A stretch of DNA of 64,000 bases from Argentina anserina (lineage: Eukaryota > Streptophyta > Magnoliopsida > Rosales > Rosaceae), in NCBI RefSeq assembly GCF_933775445.1, contig NC_065877.1, forward strand, positions 8,246,001-8,310,000. Direction: 5' to 3'. A program made the position numbers and the translations under genes. Shown piece by piece: positions 52,056-64,000 of the stretch. How positions within the stretch are numbered: position 1 is the first letter of the stretch; every line of letters begins with the position of its first letter. The notes beneath the pieces are model-generated. The model was not told the DNA's origin. It was given only the letters and a program-made list of their open reading frames with translations, and made no database searches.

Positions 52056-54175
52056 TATATTCTAATGTTTAGGTTCACTTTGATTTAGTACTTTAATCTC
52101 AAAGCTTAGAATAATTAGCATAGAAAGGTTGCTTCCTCAAATGGATTTGCATACTTAATCTGTCTATTAGTGCAAAGGGTCCACCTAAACAGATAATATG
52201 CTAGCCAGTGATGCACCATTGTGTCCACACAAGATTATGTCAAGTATTGGAGTCATATGATTCATATCAACCATAGTGTGAAACTTTCATTGATCATTAG
52301 CAGGTTAAGTCAAACCATTAGCATAATTATCTTCAATCATGTAACAATTTTGATATGCAACAGGAGAAGATAAATTTAGAGCATTCAATCTAAAATCAAT
52401 TATAAATGGTGCTAAATCCCTTATAAGCTCTCAGAGTAGCATCTGATTTTACAAGGTGAAATACATTCCAGCAAATTCTCAAGCCAAATATGTGGTAAGA
52501 TTGATAAACATACACAAGCGTCTAAATGGCTTCAAAAACTTGTTGCCACTTGACCAAACAGGTAAGGCTTACCTACTCGATCTTACTATTGAGAGGCTGC
52601 GTGCTAAATCATAAACGTACCAAATGACAATGAATGGAGAAGCAAAACCTTTAAAAAATCCATCAAGCGTTTAATTTCTACAGTTCACATTATCTCAACA
52701 ATAGATTAGAAAGATTTAGGAAAACTGTACTGACGGCTGTTGCGCAGGAGACTTGAAGCGGTCAAGTCTTTGTTCTATATATAAAAATTGCTGTATCAGC
52801 CTCTCTGAAAAATGAGTCTCCATTGTCCCCCATGAAAATGACTTGAGAAGCTCTTCAGGTGCAAAGAGCAGACAATTCTATCACAGATGTTTTGGTGAAG
52901 TAAACACAAAAAAGTGCAAACAGAGTTGGATCAAACCACAATGATCACCTACATGCACCAATAAAGAGAAGCATATAAAGATCAAACATGTACAGTAAGG
53001 AGATTAGGTTTGTGAGAGCTTGAAACTTTAGTGGCAATGGCAAACTTATTGCTGGCTTCTGGGCTTTCTCTGCTTCTACTTTAAAGTAGAACATATAAAC
53101 ATAATTATTATGTAAGAAAGCTCTTATGCTGAATTGCTGATCACCACTATGGATTATGCTCGTGTTCTTAGGCTAACTCTCTTATCATTGTTGTTAGCAT
53201 CACAAATAGTTGGGTTTGGCTGATAGCTGTATGCAATTGAGAAGTGTAGAATGAAATTAACCCTACATAAGTCTGGTCCTTTGTTGTTTGCATGTTTCTT
53301 TTTGGCTATGAAGAGCAGACATGAGGGGACACTAGAGGATTTGATTTCAACACCAGAATCAAGCATGAAAGAATAAAAAAGAAAATGCATACTTAGACGG
53401 TTTGACCAGACCATCTAAAGAAAACAAACTCCATCTTCAGAATTCTTGACCTGTGTTCTTTCGGGTCAAGTAATATCCAAACAAGAGTTCTGTATGTAAA
53501 GAATTTCTATATATTATTCAATCACTTTCCTTTTAACTAAAATATATGAACTACCAAAGAAACAAAGGCCCATTTATCTCCCTAAATACCATTATATCAA
53601 TCTCCCACAGAGAGGGAAGAGCAAAACCAGGAGGGCTGATAACCTGATACTAGCAAAGTATTGAGCTTGTTTCCCGCTGAGCAGGCTCCTTAATCTCAAA
53701 CTTCTAGTCACTACTTACTAAACATGGAAAGGGAATTCCTCTCCTAGTCTCATAGTTTTAGCTCAAAAACCAAATGAGGTCTAAATGCATGTTATACTAC
53801 AAAAGAGGAATGGCTCTTTCGCTGAATAATATTTGAATAAATTGGTGTTCTGCAGTAAAAGAAATGAATTAGAATTCTACAGCTACCCTTAATTGAGAAT
53901 ATCGATGATGATCACATAATATCGTTACGACGATTCTGTTTGTTGGATATATGAAAGATACTCTGAAACCAGAGTCCTAACCAAACGCAAAAAAAAAAAA
54001 AGACTTGGTTTGGAGACAAATTAACGGCAGGTGAAGAAAAAACCAAGTTGTGGACTTGTTTACATAACAAGTCAATTGCTTCCCTAAATTGCAGTTTCCT
54101 CATCATCATACCATCGTAAATACATACATTTAGTTATTTACAACAAAATGAGGTCTTTTTTTTGAATTACTGAAA
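52056..54175. other. Intergenic, no supported gene
   Basis: AT-rich sequence with scattered short ORFs of no recognisable family. The right end is the 3' UTR of the membrane-protein gene. Confidence 0.4.
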
Positions 54176-56178
54176 TTAGTTACCTTGATATGGTACAATA
54201 ATGGTGTAAACCAAGAGGAAGGTGACAATTACAATTGCTCCTGCTAAAGTAAATCTTGGGCTAGTCCATAACATAAGGTTGGACCTCTCTGTCCTCTTGA
54301 TGGGATCGACTTCCTCAGATAGTGGATAATCAGAAGGCCTAGGATCCCAGGTCACATACTTGTTGGGAGAGAATTGTGAGAAGAAGCCTTTCTTGTTCTT
54401 CTTTTGCTTCTTCATGTTTGACCAGGCCTTGTCCCAATCTGTTGAGGACTTATCACCTGATAAAGTATGGGGATCATCATTGAACCATGGTGAGTTTTAC
54501 CTGCTGCTGATAATTCTCAATTTAGTGATATTATCACAACTCACAGTAATATAATAGGCCGAACGAAAAAGCAATAATCGTGAGTAGATCGTATGTGTTC
54601 TTCGTCTCAGCCCTAACCAAGTATACCATCAACTGCTACTTATTCATTTGCAAGAGGGGAATGGAATTGGACTAATTGCCAAATTAAGCCATACATATAG
54701 CTAGAGACAATGGAATATATGGGACCTCTGGCAAATTATTAACTTGATGCTACTTACATCATTGATCGATAGTTTTCAAGCAAGATGGGAATACATCTTT
54801 ACAAATTACTCCAGATGAATATAACAGCAAAAATTAAGAAACAATTTTATGGCAAGGGTATAAGACTCTAGGGTCTCTCCGAGGCGGCAACGCAGTGGCA
54901 GAGCCACCTTACGCTAGCCTCAGTGAAATGTGCCCCCTTTATCCGCCTCTTAACTTCATAACTAAACCAGTAAAAATGGTGGAAACAATCCTAGTTAGAT
55001 TTGTCACCCACACTCTAAATTTCTGACTCCGCCAATGGTTGCTCAACTCATTTCATGTAGCTCATATGACGCTTACCTAACTCTGGAAAATAGGGGAGAA
55101 ACACCGTTGATTCTAATTGCCAAAACTAAGCAAATTATATTCTAAACATATACATGTTTCTATATGCCCTCTTTCTCTCTGTCATACCCATTACGTATTG
55201 TTTTTGCTTACAAAATATAGTAAAACTTTTATAAATTAATATGAATTATTAAAATTTATTATTTTAACGAGATATTAATATATTAATATTTTATTATTTT
55301 ATCGATTAATTAATAACTTATTAACTTATCAAGATATAATAAATATTTTTTTCACTTTTCGAATAATTTTTTTTTACTTTGTTCATGTACCACATTTTTA
55401 GTTTATCAAGAATACCTTATTAAATATTTAATTTTTTCTGATGTATTACTTTGTTCAAAAATATTATGTTGTTTGATGTATTATATTATTTTATTTAATG
55501 ATAATAAATCAATAAAAATTTAATGAAATCCTCATAAATATAAATTTATTATATAAATTATGCATTATTAATTTATATATTCGATAGGGTTTATATGAAT
55601 TTTTGAATTTATATTATCTTATAAATTTAGCGAATTATTAATTTAGATGTTAATCCCAAGTTAGAATCCGACAAAAAGTATTATTTTAGCGAAATTATTA
55701 ATTAATCGTTTATTAATTTAACAATGTTTTACTATAGATGATACGCCTTAATTAACAGACCCTCCATTCCAGTAAATCAAACCCCTAACAGCTCTTATTA
55801 CTTTAATTATAGCCATAAGTCCATAACTAGAGTCTAAATCATCTCAGGTGTGTTTACTATGTTTCAGCTCAATGGGACACAGCATGAAAAACTTGATCAC
55901 CTTATATATGCAAGAATGAAACGACTGTTGTAACCTTAACATAACATATAGGAGCTGAAACTCGCTCTAGCATCGTTAACAATAATGAGGGAGTATGAAA
56001 ATGTTAAATTACCATTGCCACTGTCACCGTTTTGCTGGGGTTCTTGGGAGCCTCTTTTGTTGCAGAAAGGTCTCAACGGCGAAGAACGAGAATAAGAAGA
56101 AGAAGGTTTGCTTTTTGGAGTGATCCAGAGAAAATGAGGAGAGGCTGCGCAGCTTCCTATTCGAGCTTGAATATCCAT
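54176..56178 (-). CDS. Short single-pass membrane protein, predicted plastid-targeted
   Basis: Two exons (56013-56178 and 54176-54456) give 148 residues. The N-terminus (about 45 residues) is Ser/Arg/Pro-rich and acid-poor, like a chloroplast transit peptide. A charged segment DWDKAWSNMKKQKKNKKGFF follows, then FSPNKYVTWDPRPSDYPLSEEVDP and KRTERSNLMLWTSPRFT. One hydrophobic helix (LAGAIVIVTFLLVYTIIVPY) lies almost at the C-terminus. The whole-exon conservation style and clean splice junction (GGCAATG|GT, CAG|GTGATA) suggest a real gene. I do not recognise a named family. The last codons before the stop overlap a possible donor (CAAG|GTAACT), so a further exon cannot be excluded. Confidence 0.7.
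55216..55736. mobile_element. AT-rich MITE within the intron of the membrane-protein gene
   Basis: The left end TATAGTAAAAC and following AAATTAATA match the reverse complement of the right end (GTTTTACTATA with TTAATTTAA before it). The 521-bp block is strongly AT-rich and has many ATAAATTAAT-type repeats. It lies in the 1.5-kb intron. A TA target duplication is possible, but the palindromic ends make this ambiguous. Confidence 0.6.
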
Positions 56179-59100
56179 CTGCTGCTGATCCGCATCTCGC
56201 TTATTTCCAGGTGCTAAGACAAAGCCAAGCTTATCGCTCTTGGAGATTGCCAGCCTCTAATTCCCTCCTGCCGTCTCTTAGTTTGACACGTGTTATCATA
56301 CCTCTACTGTTGTAGCTGAATCAAGTGACCAGCTTACTCGGTAAAATATTATGTTCAGCTACGCTCAAATTCAGTAAAATATTGAACCGTCAATAATTTG
56401 ATACTCGATAAAGTTTATAATTCAGTTTAACGATGTTTTCATTAAATTAGGGGATGGAGAATTACATTACTCCTCAAAAAAAAAATTGGACTAAAAGAAA
56501 AATATTTATAATTTGGCAAAAGGATTAAAAGTTTAGTGAAAATCACTAATGTCGCTCTCTCACTTCATCCCTTGTGAAACTCTACGGACGCTTCCTAACG
56601 GCGCCGACTCGACAAATCAACTGTCGTTTGATAGCAAAATATGGGCTGAAAAGGAGGCAATGCCTTATTTTCTTCTTTTCCCTCGGCCATCTAGTTTGGC
56701 AGTGGTGGGGGTGGCATTGTCTCTCCTCGCAATCTTTTTATGTTACTTCTATCTTGTTGCGATCTCATCCTCTTTTGGTGACTGGTGTCTAAAGGTGGGT
56801 GTTCCAAATTCTTCTTTGGGTCACGGTTTTGAGCGCATCGTTGGTGATGATGAATGGTTGACTTATGGCCGGGTCAAACAGATCGGTTTTAGTGGAGGAG
56901 GTGGTTTTTATTTTCTGGATTTGATGCCCGCGATGTTGTTCTTGATGGATCGTCGAACATGGATGATTGGCGTCAATGGTGGCACTATGGAACCATGATT
57001 TTTTTGGTCTGATTTGGATCAGGGGACTAACGATGTCAGTTTTACTATGTGGCCTTGTATGCTTCGGTCTGTTTCAGATCTGGTGATGTCGTCGTCTGCG
57101 GTTTCATCGGCGGTGGCTGATCTACCTAGGGTTGATGCTCGGTATGATAATCGGGAAGTGAATTGGGGTGGGCTTGGGTTCATTGTCCTTTGTGGGTCTG
57201 GGTTCAGTATTGTGCTTGTCAACGTGTTTCAATTTTTTATTTTGCTTAAGGGATGGATGATTTTGAAGCTACTGGGCTTTAATCCGGTTGGAAATTCAGC
57301 AAAGCAGGAGTGCACTCCCTCTGCTCATCAAGCATAAATTGAATCGTGTCGCAGTCTTATAATTGTGTGGTTGTGAAACATTTTGTCATGTCTTCTACAT
57401 CAATTGTATTTTATTAGTTTTGTGCTTCATGACCATGAAAATATGGGTGAATTTGTTAGCTAATTTTACCTAGGAATAGCTAGGTCTTGGTTAGTTTTAC
57501 TTGGAGACAGATAGTTTGTTTAGTCAGAAGATATCTCTTATTGTCAGCCATATGGTGTGTTATATTGATTTTACTTGTTAAAATATAATTTAGTTGGATC
57601 TTTGATTTTTTTTTGAAGTTGGACCAAAAGAATATAGTAACAGTGCATGAAAGAGGGTTTTGTTCGTTACTGTCAATAGTTTTAATTTTATCTTGTATTG
57701 AAAATAATTGCGCTTCAAACCATATTAAAAATGGTATGTGTATTTTTGGCGAGTCTAGTTTCTTCTAGGTTAACTGTCTCTAGTGTCTTATTATCTTGAT
57801 ATTACCTTACAGTCATAAGCCGAAACTCTTTTTACTGTCAACACCAAAACAATCGAAATCAAAAACTGATAGAGACGTAACGGGACATTCGTTATTTCAA
57901 AGCAATCAGTCAGCTGTAAGTTTCTGTGCATAGGTAGAAAAGAGTGTCGGCGAGAAAAATGATATGGGCCTGATAGCCCATGTGATGTAACAAGAGAACC
58001 GGGACTACATGACCTGGTTCACCTAAACCGTCCCACAATCCCACTCATGCCTGCCTAGCTTGGGCAGGCCTGGCCTAACCCAAAACCAACGGAGCGGGTG
58101 ATTCTTCGCCACGTGTCAGTAGCTCCTTTCTTAGGTAAAAAGGGTGAGCCCAGTTAGGTGAATTTGCACCACAAGGTTGCGAACCAGATTTTTACAACCA
58201 GTGGATAATCATGTGAATTGCCAGGCCAGCTCTGTCAGCAACCAAACACATGATTCGGGTGGTGGGCCACCTGCACTCGTACTAGTGGACACCAGGGAGC
58301 TACACGTAGCATCGCAATCCGGTTGCGGCAATTCCTCCCTGTACCGGACCCATGCTCTTCCTATGGCTCAGCCAATACTCCAAATATTGAGTCATTTACT
58401 CACAGACAGCTTCCGTAGCTAATTCCTTATGATAGGGATAGGGATAGGGGCGAGAAAATGGTTCATTCCCTAATGTTACATAAACACCAACTTCAATAGC
58501 AAGAAGTACAAAATTTTCACCACACTTAATTGTAGCAGAAAAAACTCAAGATTCTAATTGTAAACAACTTACTCAAATTCTTAACTTCCATATGTCATAC
58601 ACCACCAACCGCAGCCATCAAACCACCGAAGTTTATGCACATTTACTCACCTTTTGCGCTTAACAATTACACGAATTAATACCACAACAAGGTTGGTGAC
58701 ATCAAGATGAAGAATACTGGACTAGTGAGCTGGCCGAAGATGGCATGACGCCGAAGTGATCATTGAAATAAGTTGTCGAGTCATAGTTCCGGGCTAAGAT
58801 CAAATGATAGTTTGATTTCATTTCGTTATATAGTCCACTATAAAATGAATTTAACCTCAAACCGGACCCGCCATATAAATTATAGTTCCGCTATTGATGT
58901 CAATTGATACATTTTCTTAGTCTTGATATATACATAAATAAGAATTACAATCAAGTGTTTGATGTTCCAACTAAGCAGTAATACTCAATTTATACTCCAA
59001 GTTGAAAAGACAAATCAATCTATCATCAAAAATCATTCATCAATGGTCAATCATTACCGATTATTACAAAATTTATTTTTTCTTGATTACGTAATAAAGG

Positions 59101-59853
59101 TAGTCTCCCATATCTGATATATCTATACCATTAATAACTAAACATGCTTTATCAGCCAAAACATCAGTGAAATTACATTAACACCCTCATGTTATAAGTT
59201 AATTTAATTTTTTCAATAATTCAGAAGTAAAAAAAGTAAATAATAAAATTAAAAGAGAATAAAATTTTAAATAATTACCCAATGGCACCAACATATTGAT
59301 TGTAACCGCCCACTATCATCACTCTCCCTTATTCTCCGAAATTTTTTTAATTTGTATTTTGCAAGTTATTTCCACCCATGTAGAGCATGCATGTGTTTAT
59401 GACTAGTTGTCTAGTTTCTATGAAGGAAAGAAGACCTTGAAACGGGGTGGATCTAGTACATGACGTACATCCACAAATACCAATTGAATGGTCAAGATTA
59501 AAAGACACTGGTACAAATACATTATGCTCTTCACATCTTAAAATTCATATGAGTGACTAATATTGCTCAAATTCCAAACGTGCGGTGATAGTTAGGGATG
59601 AGCACAAACGATCATCTATACAGCGTCACAGGCTAAACTAGTGTAACGAGCCAGCCGAATTGCCGAAACATAGGAACGCGATTAAATCGGCGTAGTCAAA
59701 GAGCAGAGTGGTGGGGTCAAAACACACGAGGGCCTCAAAATTGAGTTTGAAGCTCCCTCACATAAACGCAGACTCTCAGCGCGCCACACCCTCCTTGTCT
59801 TTCCACTTTTCACATTCAATTTTTTTCCAGAGTCTCCTGTTGCTTCCCTTCTC
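56179..59853. other. Long intergenic region upstream of RVE8-like gene
   Basis: Two adjacent plus-strand ORFs (56549-56998 and 57014-57337) are GT-rich and match no family I know. They may be remnants of a retroelement leader or a dead gene. A G-box CACGTG occurs at 58110-58115 within GCCACGTGTCAG. Nothing else is recognisable. The last few hundred bases should hold the RVE8-like promoter and 5' UTR. Confidence 0.4.
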
Positions 59854-62616
59854 ATGATCAATTCCAATCAGCAATCCATGTCCTCCGACTGGTCGGGTAA
59901 GAAGGTCCGGAAGCCCTACACCATCACCAAGTCCAGAGAGAGTTGGACAGAGGAAGAGCATGACAAGTTCCTCGAGGCTCTTCAGCTGTCAGTTACCCTG
60001 TTTCTTCTTCTTCTTCTTCTTCTTCATTGTTCTTGCATTTAACTAGATGCTTCATTTTATATGATCAGAGGTTTTTTTGATTGAGTTTTGCTGTGTTGTG
60101 TTGAGTTCGGTTCATTTCCTCTGTTTTTTCCATTTGGGATTTCTCATTTTCTGAGGTCTAGTAATCTGTTAGGCTCTGAGCTACTATGATTATATGTGAG
60201 AATTGAATATAGAGTGATGTGATCGGAAGTATTTGACTTATGAGAGAAGATGGATTTTTTTTTTGTTAGTAGATAAGATTGAAAATTTTGATTCCGGTTT
60301 GATTTTGAACTTCTGTGAATGAATCTAGTCCAATTGAATGTGGCTATGTGGCAATTTGCGCATTCAGCCACTAGCCAGTGAATTAATTTTTTTGGCCTAT
60401 TACAGAAGAATGAAAAGCTGGATTTTGAATTCTTGTGATTTTTTTTATTCTTTATTTTTCAGGTTTGATCGTGACTGGAAGAAAATTGAAGATTTTGTGG
60501 GTTCTAAAACGGTTATTCAGGTTTGACAGCAAGTGATTCTGTTATCCTGGTTATTTATTTGATTTTTGGGGAGTATGGTTTTTCTGAAGGAGGTGTGGTT
60601 TTCCAGATTCGAAGTCATGCACAGAAGTACTTCTTGAAAGTTCAAAAGAAAGGGACAACAGCACATGTGCCTCCTCCTCGGCCGAAGCGCAAGGCTTCTC
60701 ATCCTTACCCGCAGAAGGCCTCCAAAAATGGTTGTCCAATCTTGGAGATTGTGGTATCATATCTTTCTAGAGCTTGAAATTTATCTGTTTTTATCCTTAC
60801 TTGTTCAATGGGATTGGCAGTTTTGATTCCCTTGCAAGCGGCACTTGCTTATCCTTCTTCCATGAATGCCATTGCATCTGGCTATTGTCCTTGGGATGAA
60901 GCTTCGATTTTCTTAAATGCCGGATCAGATCAAATTGTGTTGTCACGTGGAGAATTTATGAATCGCCAAGGAACGGAAGGCATGTTTAGTCTCTGTTATG
61001 TGTTTATTTCAATTGATGTGCTTCTTTTAGATTGGTTTTGTTGACAACTTATTATGGGGTACACCGTTACTGATTCAGCTGATATTGGATCAAAGGGGGT
61101 GGCAAGAATTAGTAATTGTGATCCTAGTGGTATCGCGAGCTCAAGTAGAACCCTACCTAGTTCTGAGATAACAAAGCAAGGGTCACAAGCTCCTGTGAGC
61201 CATGGTATGCCTCTTCCCAGATCAAATTTTGTTCACTGTGTATCTCTTTGGCTTGAACTTCAACAGTGTTCTGGTCGACTGTCTTTCAAGTACATAAATA
61301 TATTACATTTTCCAGGTATTCCTGATTTTTCCGAAGTTTATAGCTTCATTGGAGGTGTCTTTGATCCAGAAGCCCAAGGCCATGCTCAGAAACTCAAGGA
61401 AATGGATCCCATTAATTTTGAAACTGTGAGTTGGCTAAAATTATATTAATTTCAATGGTGTCATCTGTCTAGTTACTGCGATTAGATATGCCAGAGTTGT
61501 CCGAACATGTTGCCCGTCTGTCATTACTAGTGAGATTTTAGATACAAAGGACCCTGAATGCTGGTACTTTTTGGCCAAAGGCTGTAGTGAACCAAGTCCA
61601 GAAATCACAATTTTTACGATAGGATTAGTGTTATTTAGCAGGGGCTCCTCTAAACAAGCTAGTAGTACCTTTTCTCTAGAAGGGCTTGAGATTAATAGTT
61701 GCAGCAAATCAAAAATGCAACGAGTAATTTTATAAACACTCCCAGCCCCTCCCTGAAAAAGAAAAATAGAGTGAGCGGGAGCAAGACAAACAAATACGAA
61801 GAGTAGGTACTCGTATTCCCAATCCCTCATAAAATAAAAGCAGCAAACGAGATATACCTGTAAGTAATAGTTATCATTAATAGTCTGATGTGACTTGTCT
61901 GAATTTATATTTGCTGTGTCTGCAGGTTTTGCTGTTGATGAGAAACCTCAGTGTCAACTTGTCCAGCCCAGATTTTGAACCGATTGTAAGTATTGGTATT
62001 ACTTGTCATTATGAATGTACCTTTCTGTCATGTAAGAAGAATGTTTGTTTGTCAAGCTAATCCTCTTGGTATGAAGCTTTCTCACTGAAACTTTACCAAA
62101 GGATTCTGTGTTATTATAGAAGGGTGGTTTCAATCTCCTTGGGCCTTTCTGTGGAAATGAAGGGTACTTCTATCTTTAAGATGATGGGTCAACTGTATTC
62201 TCTATAGTGAATGAAAAACATGGACTTTTTTTTTTGAATGGGAACAGAGGAAGAGGACTTTAGAGACAGTCGGATTCGATACGACAGTGAAATTTATTTG
62301 AACTGTTCTCTTTGAAATAGCAATGCAGAATCTTGAAATTATATTCACTTGTAAATTAAACTATTAGCAACATGTTCTCTTCATTTGGCCTGATGTCCTG
62401 AAAAGTTCAATCTTACACTTAATTTCAGCTGGTTAACTAATGAGTGATTTACTTATTTTAGCTTCACCATATATGTATTCTCATATCAGCTTGTTATGTG
62501 CTATAACCAGTCATTGTTCTGTTCAGAGGAAGGTCCTGGTATCACATGATGCCGATATGAAAACATCAGCTGCAGGAATTATTCCCAGTTACCGAACTAA
62601 CGATCTTTCATGTTGA
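59854..62616 (+). CDS. RVE8: REVEILLE 8/4-like MYB-related transcription factor (circadian clock)
   Basis: RVE4/6/8 factors are nuclear activators that bind evening elements and drive afternoon- and evening-phased genes, including PRR and TOC1-class genes. Eight exons (59854-59987, 60463-60520, 60607-60730, 60821-60979, 61079-61204, 61316-61425, 61926-61985, 62527-62616) give 286 residues. The single MYB-like domain runs from [17 protein letters not shown] to the diagnostic SHAQKYF (about residues 67-73), followed by [17 protein letters not shown]. The LCL domain, characteristic of RVE3/4/5/6/8 and absent from CCA1/LHY, is [17 protein letters not shown] to [19 protein letters not shown]. Intron 4 must use a GC donor (GAAG|GCATGT) to give the conserved EADIGSKG junction. 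An alternative start at 59878 would remove eight residues. RVE4 versus RVE8 cannot be settled, since the Arabidopsis pair arose by duplication. Confidence 0.95.
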
Positions 62617-63686
62617 ACTTCCTCTTACATAAAGTTGCTGACTGGTATGCGTTTTCCAGTTCTTGTATCACACTAATCCACTTCATTTACGTTGATGACA
62701 TTAAGCTTGTATTTTCTCTTATTATTAGGTATGGTCCTGGAGAAAAAAGTATACTGGTTCTAGAACAGCAGGGGGAATATGATCTTGGGGCTTTACAAGA
62801 TGAATGGAAGGGAAAAAACCAAAGAGTTTCAAGGTCTGGGAGGTTCTTGTTGTCTGGGGGCCTCAATGAGTGATTTATCATGTTGTGATCTTATTCAGGG
62901 CAACCAGATACTTGTGTATATCTTGTAAAAGATCTGTTTTGGGGTTTCTTCTATTTGTTTTAGAAAACCATCTTCCCAAGCAAGTGTAAACTACGAGAAT
63001 CCAAATTCTTTGCGAAAAAAAAAAAACCGACGAACTTGAGATGGATAAGGAGTCAAATTCTGCACGTCTAGACTCTAGATAGTTTCTAGTTGATCTTCAT
63101 CTCCAAATCACACCTCCAACTGCCCGTGTCCAAATATCAAATGATGCATATACGTTTTCTGCCAAAAAAATCATCACCACTGCACCAAAAGTTAGTCTGC
63201 TGGTAAATTTTTGTATCAAGCTTACCCAAGTCTTCAAAGATTTGAGGTAAATGAGAACAAATAATTTGTCAAAGCACGAAATATTATTTTTGACCATATG
63301 ATCTAGTGACTTAAGTTTTCGTGAATTAAATAACTGATATTGACGTGATTACACTTTACACTACCTTTTTTTTGTCTTTGGAAAGTCAACCACACATTTC
63401 TTTTTCTTTTTCACGATGTTCTCTTTTCTTTTCTTTTTTTGAACTGATTCTTCTTGATGTTCATAGATAACTAGTTGTTTTCATTTTTGGTCACATTTGA
63501 GTGTCTAAACCCATTATGGAAACACTCTATTTTCAATCGATTTTCAGACTAAACATTTTAGGAATGTGTCCTAGATACAGTAGTAGATAAATAAGACTAA
63601 TTTTTTTCTTTACTGCTACTGTGAATTTATTTTTACTTTTACCGCAGGTAAAATAATGTAGCACAGAGCTGCAAATGAAAATGAAT
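62617..63686. other. RVE8 3' region and intergenic spacer
   Basis: The left part is RVE8-like 3' UTR. No gene is seen before the RPL4 promoter. Confidence 0.4.
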
Positions 63687-63776
63687 TGGGCCTCGCACCC
63701 GTAAGCCCAAGTACTTAAACCTTGTCACTATAAATAGGTGTCTGTCCCGGTTCCCATTTACCCTCTAAAACCCTAA
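63687..63776 (+). promoter_or_regulatory. RPL4 core promoter: site II, TATA and telo-box
   Basis: Elements typical of plant ribosomal-protein promoters are in order: TGGGCC (63687-63692) and an inverted TGGGCT (63704-63709), both site II motifs bound by TCP factors. A TATA box TATAAATA follows (63729-63736) and a telo-box AAACCCTAA (63768-63776). The pyrimidine-rich leader CTCTCCCCTCACTTCC precedes the start codon. Confidence 0.8.
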
Positions 63777-63813
63777 TTCGCATATCTACCTTCACTCTCC
63801 CCTCACTTCCAAA

Positions 63814-64000
63814 ATGGCCGCCGTCGCAGCTATCCGCCCCCTCGTCACCGTCCAAACCCTGGACGGCGATATGGCCACCGACCAGTGCCAGACCGCCCCT
63901 CTCCCTGACGTCATGAAGGCCGCCATCCGCCCCGATATCGTCACCTTCGTCCACTCCAACATCTCCAAAAACAGCCGCCAGGCCTACGCCGTCTCCAAGA
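63814..64000 (+). CDS. RPL4: 60S ribosomal protein L4 (uL4), 5' part only
   Basis: The first 62 codons are visible and the gene runs off the window. The N-terminus [14 protein letters not shown], then [20 protein letters not shown] and [12 protein letters not shown], is characteristic of plant RPL4, a component of the large cytosolic ribosomal subunit. Codons are strongly C-biased in third position, as is common in highly expressed ribosomal genes. Position after RVE8/4-like matches Arabidopsis At5g02840-At5g02870 and the duplicated At3g09600-At3g09630 segment. No intron occurs before the window end. Confidence 0.95.
   Translation, partial: MAAVAAIRPLVTVQTLDGDMATDQCQTAPLPDVMKAAIRPDIVTFVHSNISKNSRQAYAVSK

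Overview
The window is nuclear DNA of a eudicot plant: short GT-AG introns, plant-specific protein families, plant LTR retrotransposons and MITEs, and Arabidopsis-like gene order. A compact rosid genome, possibly Rosaceae, would fit, but the species cannot be fixed from the sequence alone.

Layout. Positions 1-12118 are mostly mobile DNA: the 3' end of a probable Copia-like element with its LTR (606-1634), an LTR plus primer-binding-site remnant (3858-4240), a complete and young Ty3/Gypsy chromovirus (5370-11312, target duplication CTTAG, intact polyprotein), and a hAT-like non-autonomous element (11606-12110). A pseudo-response regulator of the PRR7/PRR3 clade lies on the minus strand at 13712-17557. 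Three inverted-repeat elements follow (18835-22784). A head-to-head pair comes next: adenylate kinase (minus, 24340-25629) and a chloroplast-type PRXL2/AAED1 peroxiredoxin-like protein (plus, 25844-28224). A CC-NB-LRR resistance-type gene (plus, 29514-34443), an LTR fragment (37621-37967) and an alkenal double-bond reductase (minus, 38754-41666) with a hAT-like insertion in intron 2 follow.

The right part holds a PPR protein resembling Arabidopsis At5g02830 (minus, 42151-46724), a damaged ZC3H15/DFRP1-type CCCH zinc-finger gene (plus, 48036-50391), a second copy of the 11606 hAT-like family, a small 70-residue protein gene (minus), a short predicted chloroplast membrane protein (minus, 54176-56178), a REVEILLE8/4-like MYB clock factor (plus, 59854-62616), and the first 62 codons of ribosomal protein uL4/RPL4 (plus, from 63814).

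How the genes relate. PRR7, the PPR gene, RVE4/8 and RPL4 occur in this order in Arabidopsis (At5g02810, At5g02830, At5g02840, At5g02870, recalled from general knowledge). The window therefore appears to preserve an ancient linkage of two clock genes with opposing roles: RVE8-type activators and PRR repressors. I found no sign of a wholly new molecular system. The most notable points are this clock linkage, a MITE upstream of the PRR gene that carries an exact evening-element 9-mer, the multiply damaged CCCH gene, the recent Gypsy insertion in what looks like a promoter/leader, and several GC-AG introns. Exon coordinates were derived by hand from splice signals, frame and family knowledge; no transcript data were available.
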